Shown here: positions 24,373 through 31,990 of the stretch, piece after piece
Numbering within the stretch: position 1 is the first letter of the stretch
Layout of the letters: each line of letters opens with the position of its first letter
Assembly (NCBI RefSeq): GCF_000445445.1
Contig: NZ_ASXP01000003.1
Coordinates: 620,001-684,000, forward strand
DNA length: 64,000 nucleotides
DNA from: Sporomusa ovata DSM 2662
Lineage (GTDB): Bacteria; Bacillota; Negativicutes; Sporomusales; Sporomusaceae
Direction of reading: 5' to 3'
Program-made: the position numbers and the translations under genes
Notes under the pieces: generated by a model
The model's input: the letters and a program-made list of their open reading frames with translations, nothing else
The model's database searches: none
Told to the model about the DNA's origin: nothing

Positions 24373-25377
24373 TTACATCAAAAGATAACTAAAGGCATTA
24401 AATACGAAACCACAAATAATAATGCCAACGGTAACAATACCCACAAATATAGCCAACAGCTTAGTCTTAACAACTTTCTTTAACAGTATCATAGACGGGA
24501 GCGAAAGTGCCGTTACACTCATCATAAAGGATAAAACAGTACCAAGTCCTGCTCCCTTCAAAACTAACGCCTCCGCAATTGGTAATGTTCCGAAAATATC
24601 AGCATACATTGGAATTCCTACCATAGTTGCCACCAAAACAGAATACCATTTGTCTTGACCTAATACAGTACTTATCACTGCCTCTGGAATAAAATTATGA
24701 ATAGCAGCACCGATTCCCACACCGATCAAAATATATAGCCATACCTTTTTTACTATTTCCATCACTTGATATTTTGCAAACTCTATTCTGTCACTCGCAG
24801 TTAATTCTTCTTGTTCCATTTCCAGCATCTTGTTGCTGTGAACAAAAGGCTCGACATACTCTTCCAGGTTTAATTTGCTAATGATAGTTCCACCAATAAC
24901 CGCAAGTACAAGGCCCATAATCACATAAGCTATTGCGATCTTCCAGTTAAATATACTTGCAAGCAAAATTACAGATGCTAAATCTACAAGTGGTGAAGAT
25001 ATCAAAAACGAAAATGTAACACCAATTGGTAGTCCTGCATTTGTAAAACCAATAAATAAAGGAATTGATGAGCAAGAGCAAAAAGGCGTAACCGTTCCCA
25101 GTAACGCAGCCAATATATTTGCTGAAATTCCTTTAAATTGCCCTAATATCTTTTTCGTTCTCTCAGGCGGAAAGAAGCTTTGAATATAGGAAATCATAAA
25201 TATTAAAACAGTAAGTAAGATGAATATTTTTATAACATCATAAATATAGAAGTGAATACTTCCACCCACTTGACTACGTATATCTAATCCAAATACATTT
25301 TGTACAAGTAAAGTAACTAAATTATAAAGCCATTCCATTTTGAGTAATTGGTTATTTAACCATTCAAAAATAATCAT
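24373..25377 (-). CDS. Permease of the ArsP/YraQ (UPF0718) family
   Basis: 334 aa with about eight membrane helices. The motif TPFCSCSSIPLFIGFTNAG (around 116-134) with clustered cysteines and the second half-repeat GIPMYADIFGTLPIAEAL are hallmarks of this family. Members include ArsP, which exports trivalent organoarsenicals. ATG 25377 follows gggaggttttttt. Its neighbour is a CxxC thioredoxin-like protein. Given the arsenic island a few kilobases away, organoarsenical efflux is plausible, though other family members have no proven substrate. Confidence 0.82.
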   Translation of the reverse strand: MIIFEWLNNQLLKMEWLYNLVTLLVQNVFGLDIRSQVGGSIHFYIYDVIKIFILLTVLIFMISYIQSFFPPERTKKILGQFKGISANILAALLGTVTPFCSCSSIPLFIGFTNAGLPIGVTFSFLISSPLVDLASVILLASIFNWKIAIAYVIMGLVLAVIGGTIISKLNLEEYVEPFVHSNKMLEMEQEELTASDRIEFAKYQVMEIVKKVWLYILIGVGIGAAIHNFIPEAVISTVLGQDKWYSVLVATMVGIPMYADIFGTLPIAEALVLKGAGLGTVLSFMMSVTALSLPSMILLKKVVKTKLLAIFVGIVTVGIIICGFVFNAFSYLLM

Positions 25378-25554
25378 AAAAAAACCTCCCTTTTTACCAG
25401 CCCTTTGTTTTATTCATATTATAATTTAATCATATTATAATATGAATTATTAATAAGCACAAGAGATAAAAAAATGCTAGGATTATTTTCCTAGCATTTT
25501 TTTAAAAAGCATCTTCAGGATTTTTAATGATGATTGTTGCCGCTGCCATTACTG

Positions 25555-25929
25555 TTAAAACAATTTGACGACACCAATTCCCAGCCAGGTAGCAAAAAAA
25601 CCAACCAGGATATTAAGCCCGACATTATAAAAAGCCTGCAGGACGTCCGCCTCCTCCAAGAGGCGCAGCGTTTCATAACTAAACGACGAAAAGGTAGTCA
25701 GACCACCCAAAAATCCCACGGCAATCAAAAGCCGCCAGTAGGGGCTGACACTCAGACGCTCGGTAGTCACGGCCATAAATAATCCGATAATAAAACACCC
25801 TACGACATTAACCAGCAAAGTTCCCATCGGAAAGTCCGTACCAAATCGCACTGCCGCCCAGTTCGACGTCAGATACCGGGTAGTCGCGCCAATCCCACCG
25901 CCTACCGCCACTAAAATGATTTCTAACAT
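25555..25929 (-). CDS. fluC: Fluoride channel FluC (CrcB)
   Basis: 124 aa with four membrane helices. Family motifs GGGIGATTRYLTSNW (9-23), NVVGCFIIGLF (45-55) and GGLTTFSSFSYE (74-85) are all present; these build the dual-topology fluoride pore. It expels fluoride from the cytoplasm. It is the second gene of an operon behind a fluoride riboswitch, after a DUF190 protein. Confidence 0.95.
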   Translation of the reverse strand: MLEIILVAVGGGIGATTRYLTSNWAAVRFGTDFPMGTLLVNVVGCFIIGLFMAVTTERLSVSPYWRLLIAVGFLGGLTTFSSFSYETLRLLEEADVLQAFYNVGLNILVGFFATWLGIGVVKLF

Positions 25930-25964
25930 ATCGTTTCACCTCACTTGTTACCTATCCACTATTT

Positions 25965-26312
25965 TCAACGCTTGAGTGGTTTATTGCCATATTTGATGAC
26001 TTCAACATCATCAATTGTCACAAGCCCCTTTTCCAGCATTTCATCTAAATAAGGCAACAATTTCGCTATATATTCCTCACTGTCAACAATCTCAACAAGT
26101 ATAGGCAAATCACTTGACAAATCTACAATGCTCGCTGTATGAATACGTTTATCGGCTCCATATCCCAACAGGCCTCGAAATACCGTCGCGCCTGCCAGAT
26201 CCAGCTCTTGGGCCTTTTCTACGATAGCGCGATACAATGACCGCCGTTTCCAATGGTCACTTTCCCCGATATAAATCCGTAATCGTTTGGCCTGACATGC
26301 AATTTTGGGCAC
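25965..26312 (-). CDS. DUF190 family protein, FluC-associated
   Basis: 115 aa from GTG 26312 (gaaggaggaattttt upstream). Sequence features include KRLRIYIGESDHWKRRSLYRAI, GATVFRGLLGYGAD and a C-terminal DEMLEKGLVTIDDVEVIKY, matching the PII-like DUF190 family commonly found with crcB. It stands between a fluoride riboswitch and fluC, so it is part of the fluoride response; its molecular role is unknown. Confidence 0.88.
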   Translation of the reverse strand: MPKIACQAKRLRIYIGESDHWKRRSLYRAIVEKAQELDLAGATVFRGLLGYGADKRIHTASIVDLSSDLPILVEIVDSEEYIAKLLPYLDEMLEKGLVTIDDVEVIKYGNKPLKR

Positions 26313-26346
26313 AAAAATTCCTCCTTCAACTTTGATATCGTTTTAT

Positions 26347-26426
26347 AAAAAAACAAAGACTCCTACCGTTACTATGGTAGGAGTCATCACCTGGTTAACC
26401 AGGATTCGAGCGAACTCCATCGCTCA
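26347..26426 (-). ncRNA. Fluoride (crcB) riboswitch with terminator
   Basis: On the minus strand: GAGCGATGGAGTTCGCTC, then CCTGGTTAACCAGG, then TGATGACTCCTACC and the terminator stem GACTCCTACC...GGTAGGAGTC with a T7 run. The GCGATGGAGTTCGC helix, the pseudoknot region and the TGATG segment match the known crcB motif. Fluoride binding would prevent termination and switch on DUF190-fluC. Confidence 0.95.
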
Positions 26427-26440
26427 TTATAATTACTATA

Positions 26441-26469
26441 ATTTTACAAGCTGAACTCCTTCTCGTCAA
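26441..26469 (-). promoter_or_regulatory. Sigma-A promoter of the fluoride operon
   Basis: On the minus strand -35 TTGACG (26464-26469), a 17-bp spacer and -10 TAAAAT (26441-26446), placing the transcript start just before the riboswitch. The spacer is part of a hairpin aagctggactc / gagttcagctt. Confidence 0.75.
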
Positions 26470-26497
26470 GAGTCCAGCTTATAACTTCACTTATAAT

Positions 26498-26549
26498 GAC
26501 ACGGGGCCGGTGTATTCTCTCCATTAAAACGACACCGTTGCCCCGCGTC
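26498..26549. other. Long GC-rich hairpin
   Basis: gacacggggccggtgt (26498-26513) pairs with acaccg-tt-gccccgcgtc (26532-26549), with one wobble and a 2-nt bulge. It lies just after the small gene at 26577 on the minus strand and may end its transcript, but no T tract follows there. Confidence 0.5.
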
Positions 26550-26576
26550 TTTATTTGTTTTAGGCTTTGACTTTAA

Positions 26577-26762
26577 CTAGCGAGTCTTTCCCTCCTGCTG
26601 CCTGAATAAAAAAAATTCTTCCAATACCTCCCCAAAGCGCTGGATAGTGTCAGTTGTATCTTTTCCCTCTTTACTCAGCCGATCAAGTTCTTCAGATAGT
26701 CCCCAAATTTCATCATATAGCTCAGTCTCTTGTTTCTTACAATCCCGGTATCTGATATTCAT
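26577..26762 (-). CDS. Small hypothetical protein
   Basis: 61 aa, highly charged and predicted helical, with heptad-like hydrophobic spacing (LYDEIWGLSEELDRLSKEG). I do not recognise the family. The SEELDRL segment loosely recalls the SQELD motif of Spo0E-like phosphatases, but its position in the protein does not fit. A strong aggagg lies about 20 bases before the ATG, farther than usual. Real but uncertain. Confidence 0.45.
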   Translation of the reverse strand: MNIRYRDCKKQETELYDEIWGLSEELDRLSKEGKDTTDTIQRFGEVLEEFFLFRQQEGKTR

Positions 26763-26810
26763 AAGTCAGTTAAACCCACCCCTCCTTATTTTATTTGGAG
26801 GCTTCTATGC

Positions 26811-26849
26811 CCTCCTGTAATCACCCCTGAACGGGAATTTTACAGGAGG
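26811..26849. repeat. Inverted repeat in a long intergenic region
   Basis: cctcctgtaa (26811-26820) and ttacaggagg (26840-26849) flank a 19-bp loop. The right arm contains aggagg, the Shine-Dalgarno of a possible 23-codon reading frame that starts at 26869. The hairpin would mask it. Confidence 0.5.
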
Positions 26850-26868
26850 AAATTAAAAAGGATCACAT

Positions 26869-26940
26869 ATGCAGGATTATTTCTACCCTACACATGCGAT
26901 CCTAATCGATTATTGCAACAGTATCAAGATACAGACGTAG
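26869..26940 (+). CDS. Possible small ORF, 23 codons
   Basis: ATG 26869 to TAG 26940 encodes MQDYFYPTHAILIDY followed by eight residues. It is preceded by aggagga and aaaagga. No similarity is recognised. It may be a leader peptide or chance; the strongest point is that its ribosome-binding site lies in the arm of an inverted repeat. Confidence 0.25.
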   Translation: MQDYFYPTHAILIDYCNSIKIQT

Positions 26941-27067
26941 CCCAAATAACAGAACCCGTCAGCGTGTCCTGCCAAACCTGTATCAAAATATGAACCCATC
27001 GAATATTGCATGCAGTCGCACAGCCATCTGCCTTGTGCGCCAAGCATTACACTCCAATTGTCAAAAC

Positions 27068-27096
27068 TTGTAATTCAGCTAACAACCGGGTATAAT
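27068..27096 (+). promoter_or_regulatory. Sigma-A promoter of the candidate RNA
   Basis: -35 TTGTAA (27068-27073), a 17-bp spacer and a perfect -10 TATAAT (27091-27096). The start site would fall at about 27103, exactly at the first base of a closing stem. Confidence 0.7.
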
Positions 27097-27102
27097 AAGA
27101 TT

Positions 27103-27200
27103 GTCGTCGTGGACAGTTCGCTGTTACGTGTAGGTGTCTCCTCACCTGCTCGTGCCTATAGGTGCTCGAACACCTATGGGACACGGCGACTTAACTTTTT
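27103..27200 (+). ncRNA. Candidate structured RNA, multi-branched, about 90-100 nt
   Basis: The closing stem gtcgtcgt (27103-27110) pairs with acggcgac (27183-27190). Inside are three hairpins: acag-ttcg-ctgt (27113-27124, UUCG tetraloop), aggtg-tctcct-cacct (27132-27147) and a 10-bp stem cctataggtg-ctcgaa-cacctatggg (27155-27180). A T5 run ends at 27200. It has its own promoter but no recognised Rfam-type consensus. It could be an sRNA or a leader of the ferritin-like gene 160 bp downstream. Confidence 0.6.
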
Positions 27201-27355
27201 AATTTCCACCTATTACTAATATTAGTACTCTTTTACACAAATTGCAAGTACATGCAGGTAAAAAAAACAAATGGTATTTCAAAACTAAATCATAAAGAGA
27301 AATTTTCATTAATATAGTTAAACTAAAAAAATAAAAGGGCTTAGGAGGACTGTAG

Positions 27356-27910
27356 ATGAGTGAGAGTAATTATGATAAGCATAAAAGACCTTACTATTCT
27401 GACCCGTCACCCTATCCAGAAATCAGAGTTGTTGAACCAAACCTTCACTATGCACGGTTACTAATGGATGATTACGCAGGAGTTGTTAGCGAATTTACTG
27501 CCATCAGCCAATACCTTTACCACTATTTCTTTTCCAAAAATATCGATGAAAAATTAGGAAAGCTTTTTGAGAATGTATCGATCAACGAAATGTTACATAT
27601 GGAAATTCTGGCAGACATAATCATAATGTTAGGCGGAGATCCTCAGATTCGCGGTTCATTTAGTACAAACAATCAATTCTGGAATGGTAAATTTATTTAC
27701 TATGGCGATGACTTATGTGAACAATTAAAAGCTGATATTGAAGCAGAATATACAGCTATTGAAGAATACCGTAAACATATTCAGTTAATTGATGATCATC
27801 ATATACAAGCAATTCTTAAACGAATCATTCTTGATGAAAAAGTACATATTCGACTGTTTAATAAAGCACTTTTCAAATTTTGCGGCTGTACATATAGAGA
27901 GGGCGAATAA
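27356..27910 (+). CDS. Ferritin-like diiron protein (rubrerythrin/manganese-catalase superfamily)
   Basis: 184 aa from ATG 27356 with aggaggactgtag upstream. The four-helix bundle shows the paired metal-ligand pattern: SEFTAISQYLYHYF, NEMLHMEILADII, DIEAEYTAIEEY and LDEKVHIRLF, giving Glu and ExxH ligands in two repeats. The N-terminal PYPEIRVVEPN and length fit a family of Clostridia/Negativicutes proteins annotated as ferritin-like, some of them spore-associated. It probably handles peroxide or iron. It is a single gene followed by a terminator. Confidence 0.78.
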   Translation: MSESNYDKHKRPYYSDPSPYPEIRVVEPNLHYARLLMDDYAGVVSEFTAISQYLYHYFFSKNIDEKLGKLFENVSINEMLHMEILADIIIMLGGDPQIRGSFSTNNQFWNGKFIYYGDDLCEQLKADIEAEYTAIEEYRKHIQLIDDHHIQAILKRIILDEKVHIRLFNKALFKFCGCTYREGE

Positions 27911-27929
27911 GTAATATATTATATAAGAC

Positions 27930-27978
27930 AATGAGGCCATTCTAAAAGCTTAACAACTTTTAGAACGGTCTCATTTTT
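27930..27978. terminator. Intrinsic terminator (copy also at 33517-33561)
   Basis: aatgaggccattctaaaag pairs with cttttagaacggtctcatt around a short loop, with a T7 tail. It ends the ferritin-like gene. It is the left part of a duplicated segment, see 33517. Confidence 0.88.
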
Positions 27979-28035
27979 TTACTTAGTTCTATTGTATTTT
28001 TTAGCCCAACATCCGCAACCTTCTTTGAGAATAAC

Positions 28036-28103
28036 TCATCTTTTTGCTTTTGCCGCAAAGAATTTTTGTTGAGACGCTTGCTGTCCCCCGTATTCACATC
28101 TTC
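28036..28103 (-). pseudogene. Fragment of a DUF2703 gene (3' end only)
   Basis: Reading the minus strand gives YGGQQASQQKFFAAKAKR and a stop, matching the last residues of the gene at 33622-34068 except for an in-frame loss of about ten residues. No start or body remains. Downstream bases including the terminator are also duplicated. Confidence 0.85.
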
Positions 28104-28122
28104 CATTTGCCTAAATTCCTCA

Positions 28123-28536
28123 TCATCGAACAATATCATCTATGTCACTTGGCTTTGATGATACCAGCGTAATAACTACCCGGTATGGTAAACACACAAT
28201 TTGTTGCGGCGCATGACTAATCCAGCCTGTCTGCACACCAATTTGCCGGGGGGAGTCATCCTGGCGAATCCGCACTTTGCCATCATGAGCTTCAACAATA
28301 TTGTATTCCGTCAACCCACCAATACGATATTCTTCATGATATCCAGGGCGTAGTACCATCACCTTTACCAGCGTGCCATTCACCCGCACTTCGGCTTTAG
28401 TATCACCATCTGCCGGAAACATAATCAAACTTAAGATAATGCCCATGCCGGACAGTGCTAATAGCACAGAAAGTAACAATTTATCACCTTTTGTAAGCGC
28501 ATAGTTCACTATTTTGCTAATACCACCATTCTGCAA
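28123..28536 (-). CDS. NusG domain II-containing protein
   Basis: 137 aa with one membrane helix near the N-terminus (about 20-42, LLLSVLLALSGMGIILSLIMF). The soluble domain carries KAEVRVNGTLVKVMVLRPGYHEEYRI, NIVEAHDGKVRIRQDDSPRQIGVQTGWI and CLPYRVVITL, the pattern of stand-alone NusG-II proteins of Firmicutes. Their function is unknown. The start is a TTG at 28536 with weak support; a GTG further in is possible. Confidence 0.8.
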   Translation of the reverse strand: MQNGGISKIVNYALTKGDKLLLSVLLALSGMGIILSLIMFPADGDTKAEVRVNGTLVKVMVLRPGYHEEYRIGGLTEYNIVEAHDGKVRIRQDDSPRQIGVQTGWISHAPQQIVCLPYRVVITLVSSKPSDIDDIVR

Positions 28537-28542
28537 TCCCTA

Positions 28543-28752
28543 TTGCAATGCTTTATATACTTTAGTATAGACTTATATTTAAACTTTTGAAAGGAGAAAT
28601 AATGCCGAAATATCTAAAAAAATTGATTGCAATCTTTATAATCTTGCAATCAATATACCTAAAATAAGAGTAAAACTGCATGTTTACAGTTCTGCCATCA
28701 CACCTCGCCAAATGTTAAAATTGACAATTGCAATTATAAACCATCTTGCAAT
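28543..28752. promoter_or_regulatory. Cluster of five TTGCAAT boxes
   Basis: ttgcaat occurs at 28543, 28627, 28644, 28728 and 28746, several within palindromes such as gattgcaatc. Two pairs have 17-18 bp spacing, and the pairs are about 100 bp apart. The last box overlaps the -35 of the arsenosugar operon promoter, suggesting a repressor operator. Confidence 0.5.
28602..28667 (+). CDS. Small ORF, 21-residue hydrophobic peptide
   Basis: ATG 28602 follows an excellent gaaaggagaaata and encodes MPKYLKKLIAIFIILQS plus four residues: a basic start and a single membrane-helix-like core. Two TTGCAAT boxes lie inside it. It could be a leader peptide or a small membrane protein; no family is recognised. 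Confidence 0.35.
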   Translation: MPKYLKKLIAIFIILQSIYLK

Positions 28753-28774
28753 TGATAAAAAAATGATATATTAT
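28746..28774 (+). promoter_or_regulatory. Promoter of the SBP-arsS-arsM operon
   Basis: -35 TTGCAA (28746-28751), a 17-bp spacer and -10 TATTAT (28769-28774), about 85 bp before the GTG start at 28858. The -35 overlaps a TTGCAAT box. Confidence 0.55.
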
Positions 28775-28857
28775 TAAAAATATCCCTATTTATAAAAAGA
28801 ATCGTAGTTCTTTTCAGTCTAATAACTCAAAACTTTATTATAGGAGGAGTTGGTTAA

Positions 28858-29829
28858 GTGCAAAAAAAGTCATTATTTACAGTATTTTTACTTATGATGA
28901 TGCTGATAACAGGAGGTTGTGTAGGTCAGACAGAGACACAGCAAAAAAATGAAACACCGCATGCAAAAGAAATGCGCATGGGCATCGTCCCTCTGCCACA
29001 ATATGCCCACATGTGGATAGCCAAGAAAAAAGGCTTTATTGACGAAGAATTACAAAAGGTCGGTTTTCATTTACAATGGCAACCGTTCAACATGGGACCA
29101 ATAGTTAGTGAAGCATTTGCTGCTGGCCAGTTGGATATGGGTGTTATGGGAGATTTTCCCTCTTTTGTTGGCAAAGCTGCCGGTGTTGATTACCGCATTG
29201 TAGGAATTGCCGCAGCTATACCTAAATCCCAAGCATTAGTAGTGCCAATAAATTCAGACATTGTTAGTGTAACTGACTTAAAAGGCAAAAAAGTATCTAC
29301 AAGTAAGGGTTCCTCTGGTCAAAAATTGTTAACATCATTATTAGAAGAGAATGGCATGACAATAAATGACATTCAATTCATTAACATGTCAATGGAAGAT
29401 CTTTCAACAGCCTTAGTGCGTGGTTCTATAGATGCAGGCGTTATGTGGGAGCCGGTAATAACTCGCCTGGAGGACGCCGATGAGATCAAGATAATTGCCG
29501 ATGGTTCACAAATTTGCCCAGCTTATTCTGTCGTAGTGGCTAGCGATAATATATTAGCAAAAGATCCCGCAGCGGTAGGTGCTATGCGGAAAGCATTCCA
29601 ACGCGGCAATGAGTATCTAAAACAAAATCCTGATGAGTGCGCTGAATTACTTATGGAAGAAATGAAAATGTCTAAACAACAATTAATGAAAATTCTTAAA
29701 AAGTTTGATCATGACGGGCCTATTAATGATAAATTTATAGCCGACATGCAGGACACGGAAAGTTTCTTACGCAAAAATGGTGTACTTAAAACTCAGGTAG
29801 ATATTGCCGCGTTTATTCGTAAGAAATAG
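28858..29829 (+). CDS. Orphan ABC transporter substrate-binding lipoprotein (NMT1/TauA-like)
   Basis: 323 aa from GTG 28858, with taggaggagttggtta upstream. Lipobox ITGGC, then GIVPLPQYAHMWIAKKKGFI, FAAGQLDMGVMGDFPSF, DLKGKKVSTSKGSSGQ and SIDAGVMWEPV, the NitT/TauT binding-protein pattern. No permease or ATPase accompanies it. It heads the transcript carrying arsS and arsM. It might bind an arsenical or an organic precursor, or borrow the transporter at 20256-22710; this is inference. Confidence 0.85.
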   Translation: MQKKSLFTVFLLMMMLITGGCVGQTETQQKNETPHAKEMRMGIVPLPQYAHMWIAKKKGFIDEELQKVGFHLQWQPFNMGPIVSEAFAAGQLDMGVMGDFPSFVGKAAGVDYRIVGIAAAIPKSQALVVPINSDIVSVTDLKGKKVSTSKGSSGQKLLTSLLEENGMTINDIQFINMSMEDLSTALVRGSIDAGVMWEPVITRLEDADEIKIIADGSQICPAYSVVVASDNILAKDPAAVGAMRKAFQRGNEYLKQNPDECAELLMEEMKMSKQQLMKILKKFDHDGPINDKFIADMQDTESFLRKNGVLKTQVDIAAFIRKK

Positions 29830-29918
29830 TACAGCAAGTAAATATAAGGATTTAGTGAACTCGTTTCAGCATAGCTGAAACATTGGGGATTCAGTAAATA
29901 AAGAACTGGGGGATATAC

Positions 29919-30869
29919 ATGAAAACATTTTGTGAACGCATCAAGGAAACTGGAGAAAAATTGGCCAGAAACAAAATCGATATTGTACAGATGAACGTCG
30001 GATATGTTTGCAATTTGGCGTGCAAGCATTGCCATGTACAAGCAGGGCCTAATCGCACCGAACAAATGAGTGCCGAAACAATGAAAGCATGTCTCAAATT
30101 TATCAGCGAGTCAAAAGCAACTACTGTTGATATTACCGGAGGGTCACCGGAGATGAATCCTCATCTGCCGATGCTGATAGAAGAACTGCGTAAAATTAGT
30201 ACGGTTAAACGCATTTTAGTCAGAACAAATATGACGCTTTTGGGCACTGATAAATATAGGCATTTTGTTGATTTATTTAAGGCAAATAAACTTGAACTGG
30301 TTGGCTCGTTGCCTTGCTATGGCGAAGAAAATGTCAATGCGCAAAGAGGCAATGGCGTATTTAACAGTAATATTGGTGTGTTAAAATTATTAAACAGTAT
30401 TGGCTATGGAAAAGAAAAAACCGAACTTGTCCTTGACCTTGTATACAATCCAGGCGGTGCCTTCTTGCCAGGACCGCAGGCGGAATTGCAAGCAGCCTAT
30501 AAGGAACAGCTTAAAAAGAATTATGGAATTGAATTTAATCATCTTTTCACTATCACAAACGCACCATGTGGGCGTTTTAAAGAAGATCTGAAAAAAAGCG
30601 GTCAATTTGCTGCTTATATGAATTTGCTTGTTGATAATTATAATAAGGACAATCTTAAGAAAGTCATGTGTGTGTCGCAAATCAATATTGGCTGGGACGG
30701 AGCGGTTTATGACTGTGATTTCAATCAGGCGCTTGGTCTACGCATTGGTGCACCGAAAACAATTGCCGAATTTACCCCAAAAGAGTTAATGAGTGAAATC
30801 TTGGCTGACGATCATTGCTATTGCTGTACTGCCGGGGCAGGCAGCAGTTGTCAAGGTAGTTTAGATTAA
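29919..30869 (+). CDS. arsS: Radical SAM protein ArsS (arsenosugar biosynthesis type)
   Basis: 316 aa from ATG 29919. The radical SAM cluster motif CNLACKHC places C31, C35 and C38, followed by DITGGSPEMNP. The C-terminal half (DLVYNPGGAFLPGPQAELQAAYK; ITNAPCGRF; INIGWDGAVYDCDFNQALG; the last CYCCTAGAGSSCQG) matches the domain typical of ArsS. ArsS is thought to use SAM radical chemistry to attach the deoxyadenosyl moiety to a methylarsenical in arsenosugar formation. The arsM gene follows 53 bp later, the usual pairing. Confidence 0.87.
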   Translation: MKTFCERIKETGEKLARNKIDIVQMNVGYVCNLACKHCHVQAGPNRTEQMSAETMKACLKFISESKATTVDITGGSPEMNPHLPMLIEELRKISTVKRILVRTNMTLLGTDKYRHFVDLFKANKLELVGSLPCYGEENVNAQRGNGVFNSNIGVLKLLNSIGYGKEKTELVLDLVYNPGGAFLPGPQAELQAAYKEQLKKNYGIEFNHLFTITNAPCGRFKEDLKKSGQFAAYMNLLVDNYNKDNLKKVMCVSQINIGWDGAVYDCDFNQALGLRIGAPKTIAEFTPKELMSEILADDHCYCCTAGAGSSCQGSLD

Positions 30870-30922
30870 GATATTTGCTTTTAATAATTCTTGCAAGTTC
30901 ACATCCAAGGAGGAAAAAGATA

Positions 30923-31990
30923 ATGGGTTATTTAGAAACTACACATGAATTATATAAAAACGCTTCGCAAGAGATCCATAAGGATCTATGCTGCGGCAAC
31001 AGGCCATCACAGTTTTTGCCTGGATTGAATATTCCAACAGAGATGGCAGCAATGGATTATGGCTGCGGGACAACGGTTCATCTTGGCGAATTGAAATCTG
31101 ATGAGAATGTGTTATATGTGGGAATAGGCGGCGGTATGGAAGCCTTGCAATTTGCGTATTTTACCCGCCGCACTGGTTCTGTCATCGCTGTAGATCGTGT
31201 ACCAGAAATGATAGAAAAAGCAAGAGCAAACTTTGATATTGCCGAAAAAACAAATCCGTGGTTCAAATCGGATTTCGTTAACATCGTTTACGGTGACGCG
31301 TTGAAGCTCCCGCTACCAGACAATAGCATTGATATTGCTGCGCAAAACTGTCTATTTAATATTTTTAAAGAAGATGATTTATTAAAAGCCTTAAAAGAAA
31401 TGAATCGTGTCTTAAAACCAGGTGGAAGGCTTTATATTTCTGATCCGATTACAACAGCACCCATCCCGGAAAAATTAAGAAATGACGAACGTCTGCGAGC
31501 AATGTGCTTATCGGGTGCGTTATTCTTTAATGATTATATTCAAAAAATTGCCAAGGCTGGTTTTGGCGTCATTGAAATTCGCGCTCGTCGTCCCTATCGA
31601 ATTTTAGATAAAATACAATATGATATTGATCAGAATATTATTCTTGATACTGTTGAACTAGTAGCAATCAAAACGCCAGTGGAAGAAGACGGTGTTTGCT
31701 GCTACGCTGGGGAAACAGCTACTTATGTTGGTAATAAAGATTTATATGATGATAATAATGGTCATATTCTTCGACGAGGAATACCAACTGCTGTTTGTCA
31801 AAAAACAGCCAGTAAGCTTCGGGCATTAAACAGCGAAGATATCCTTATTACAGATCCAACGTATCACTATATAGGTATCGCAAAAGCAAATTCCAGTTCT
31901 TGTTGCTGCTGTGGTCCAGCTCCAGAGCCGGCGCCGAGGGAGTGTTTCGCAAACTGTGTAAATGGAATAATCATCCAGATTATTGGGTAA
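30923..31990 (+). CDS. arsM: Arsenite methyltransferase ArsM, arsenosugar type, C-terminus replaced by IS256 sequence
   Basis: 355 aa from ATG 30923 (ccaaggaggaaaaagata upstream). It has an N-terminal CC pair (23-24), MDYGCGTTVHLGELKS, SAM motif VLYVGIGGGMEALQFA and EMNRVLKPGGRLYISDP, as in ArsM proteins encoded beside arsS. The Cys-rich tail SSSCCCCGPAPEPAP is followed by residues read from the IS256 end. Across the element the native tail would have been KEESCGCGCSCC and a stop (33446-33483). Catalytic parts are intact; the lost tail may matter for metal handling. Confidence 0.86.
   Translation: MGYLETTHELYKNASQEIHKDLCCGNRPSQFLPGLNIPTEMAAMDYGCGTTVHLGELKSDENVLYVGIGGGMEALQFAYFTRRTGSVIAVDRVPEMIEKARANFDIAEKTNPWFKSDFVNIVYGDALKLPLPDNSIDIAAQNCLFNIFKEDDLLKALKEMNRVLKPGGRLYISDPITTAPIPEKLRNDERLRAMCLSGALFFNDYIQKIAKAGFGVIEIRARRPYRILDKIQYDIDQNIILDTVELVAIKTPVEEDGVCCYAGETATYVGNKDLYDDNNGHILRRGIPTAVCQKTASKLRALNSEDILITDPTYHYIGIAKANSSSCCCCGPAPEPAPRECFANCVNGIIIQIIG

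Noticed and set aside
26498..26549. Second riboswitch beside the fluoride aptamer
   Set aside because: Only one long hairpin with no recognised aptamer core; listed as an unexplained hairpin.
27010..27219. 69-codon open frame on the plus strand
   Set aside because: No ribosome-binding site; it overlaps the promoter and the structured RNA, and its sequence resembles no protein.
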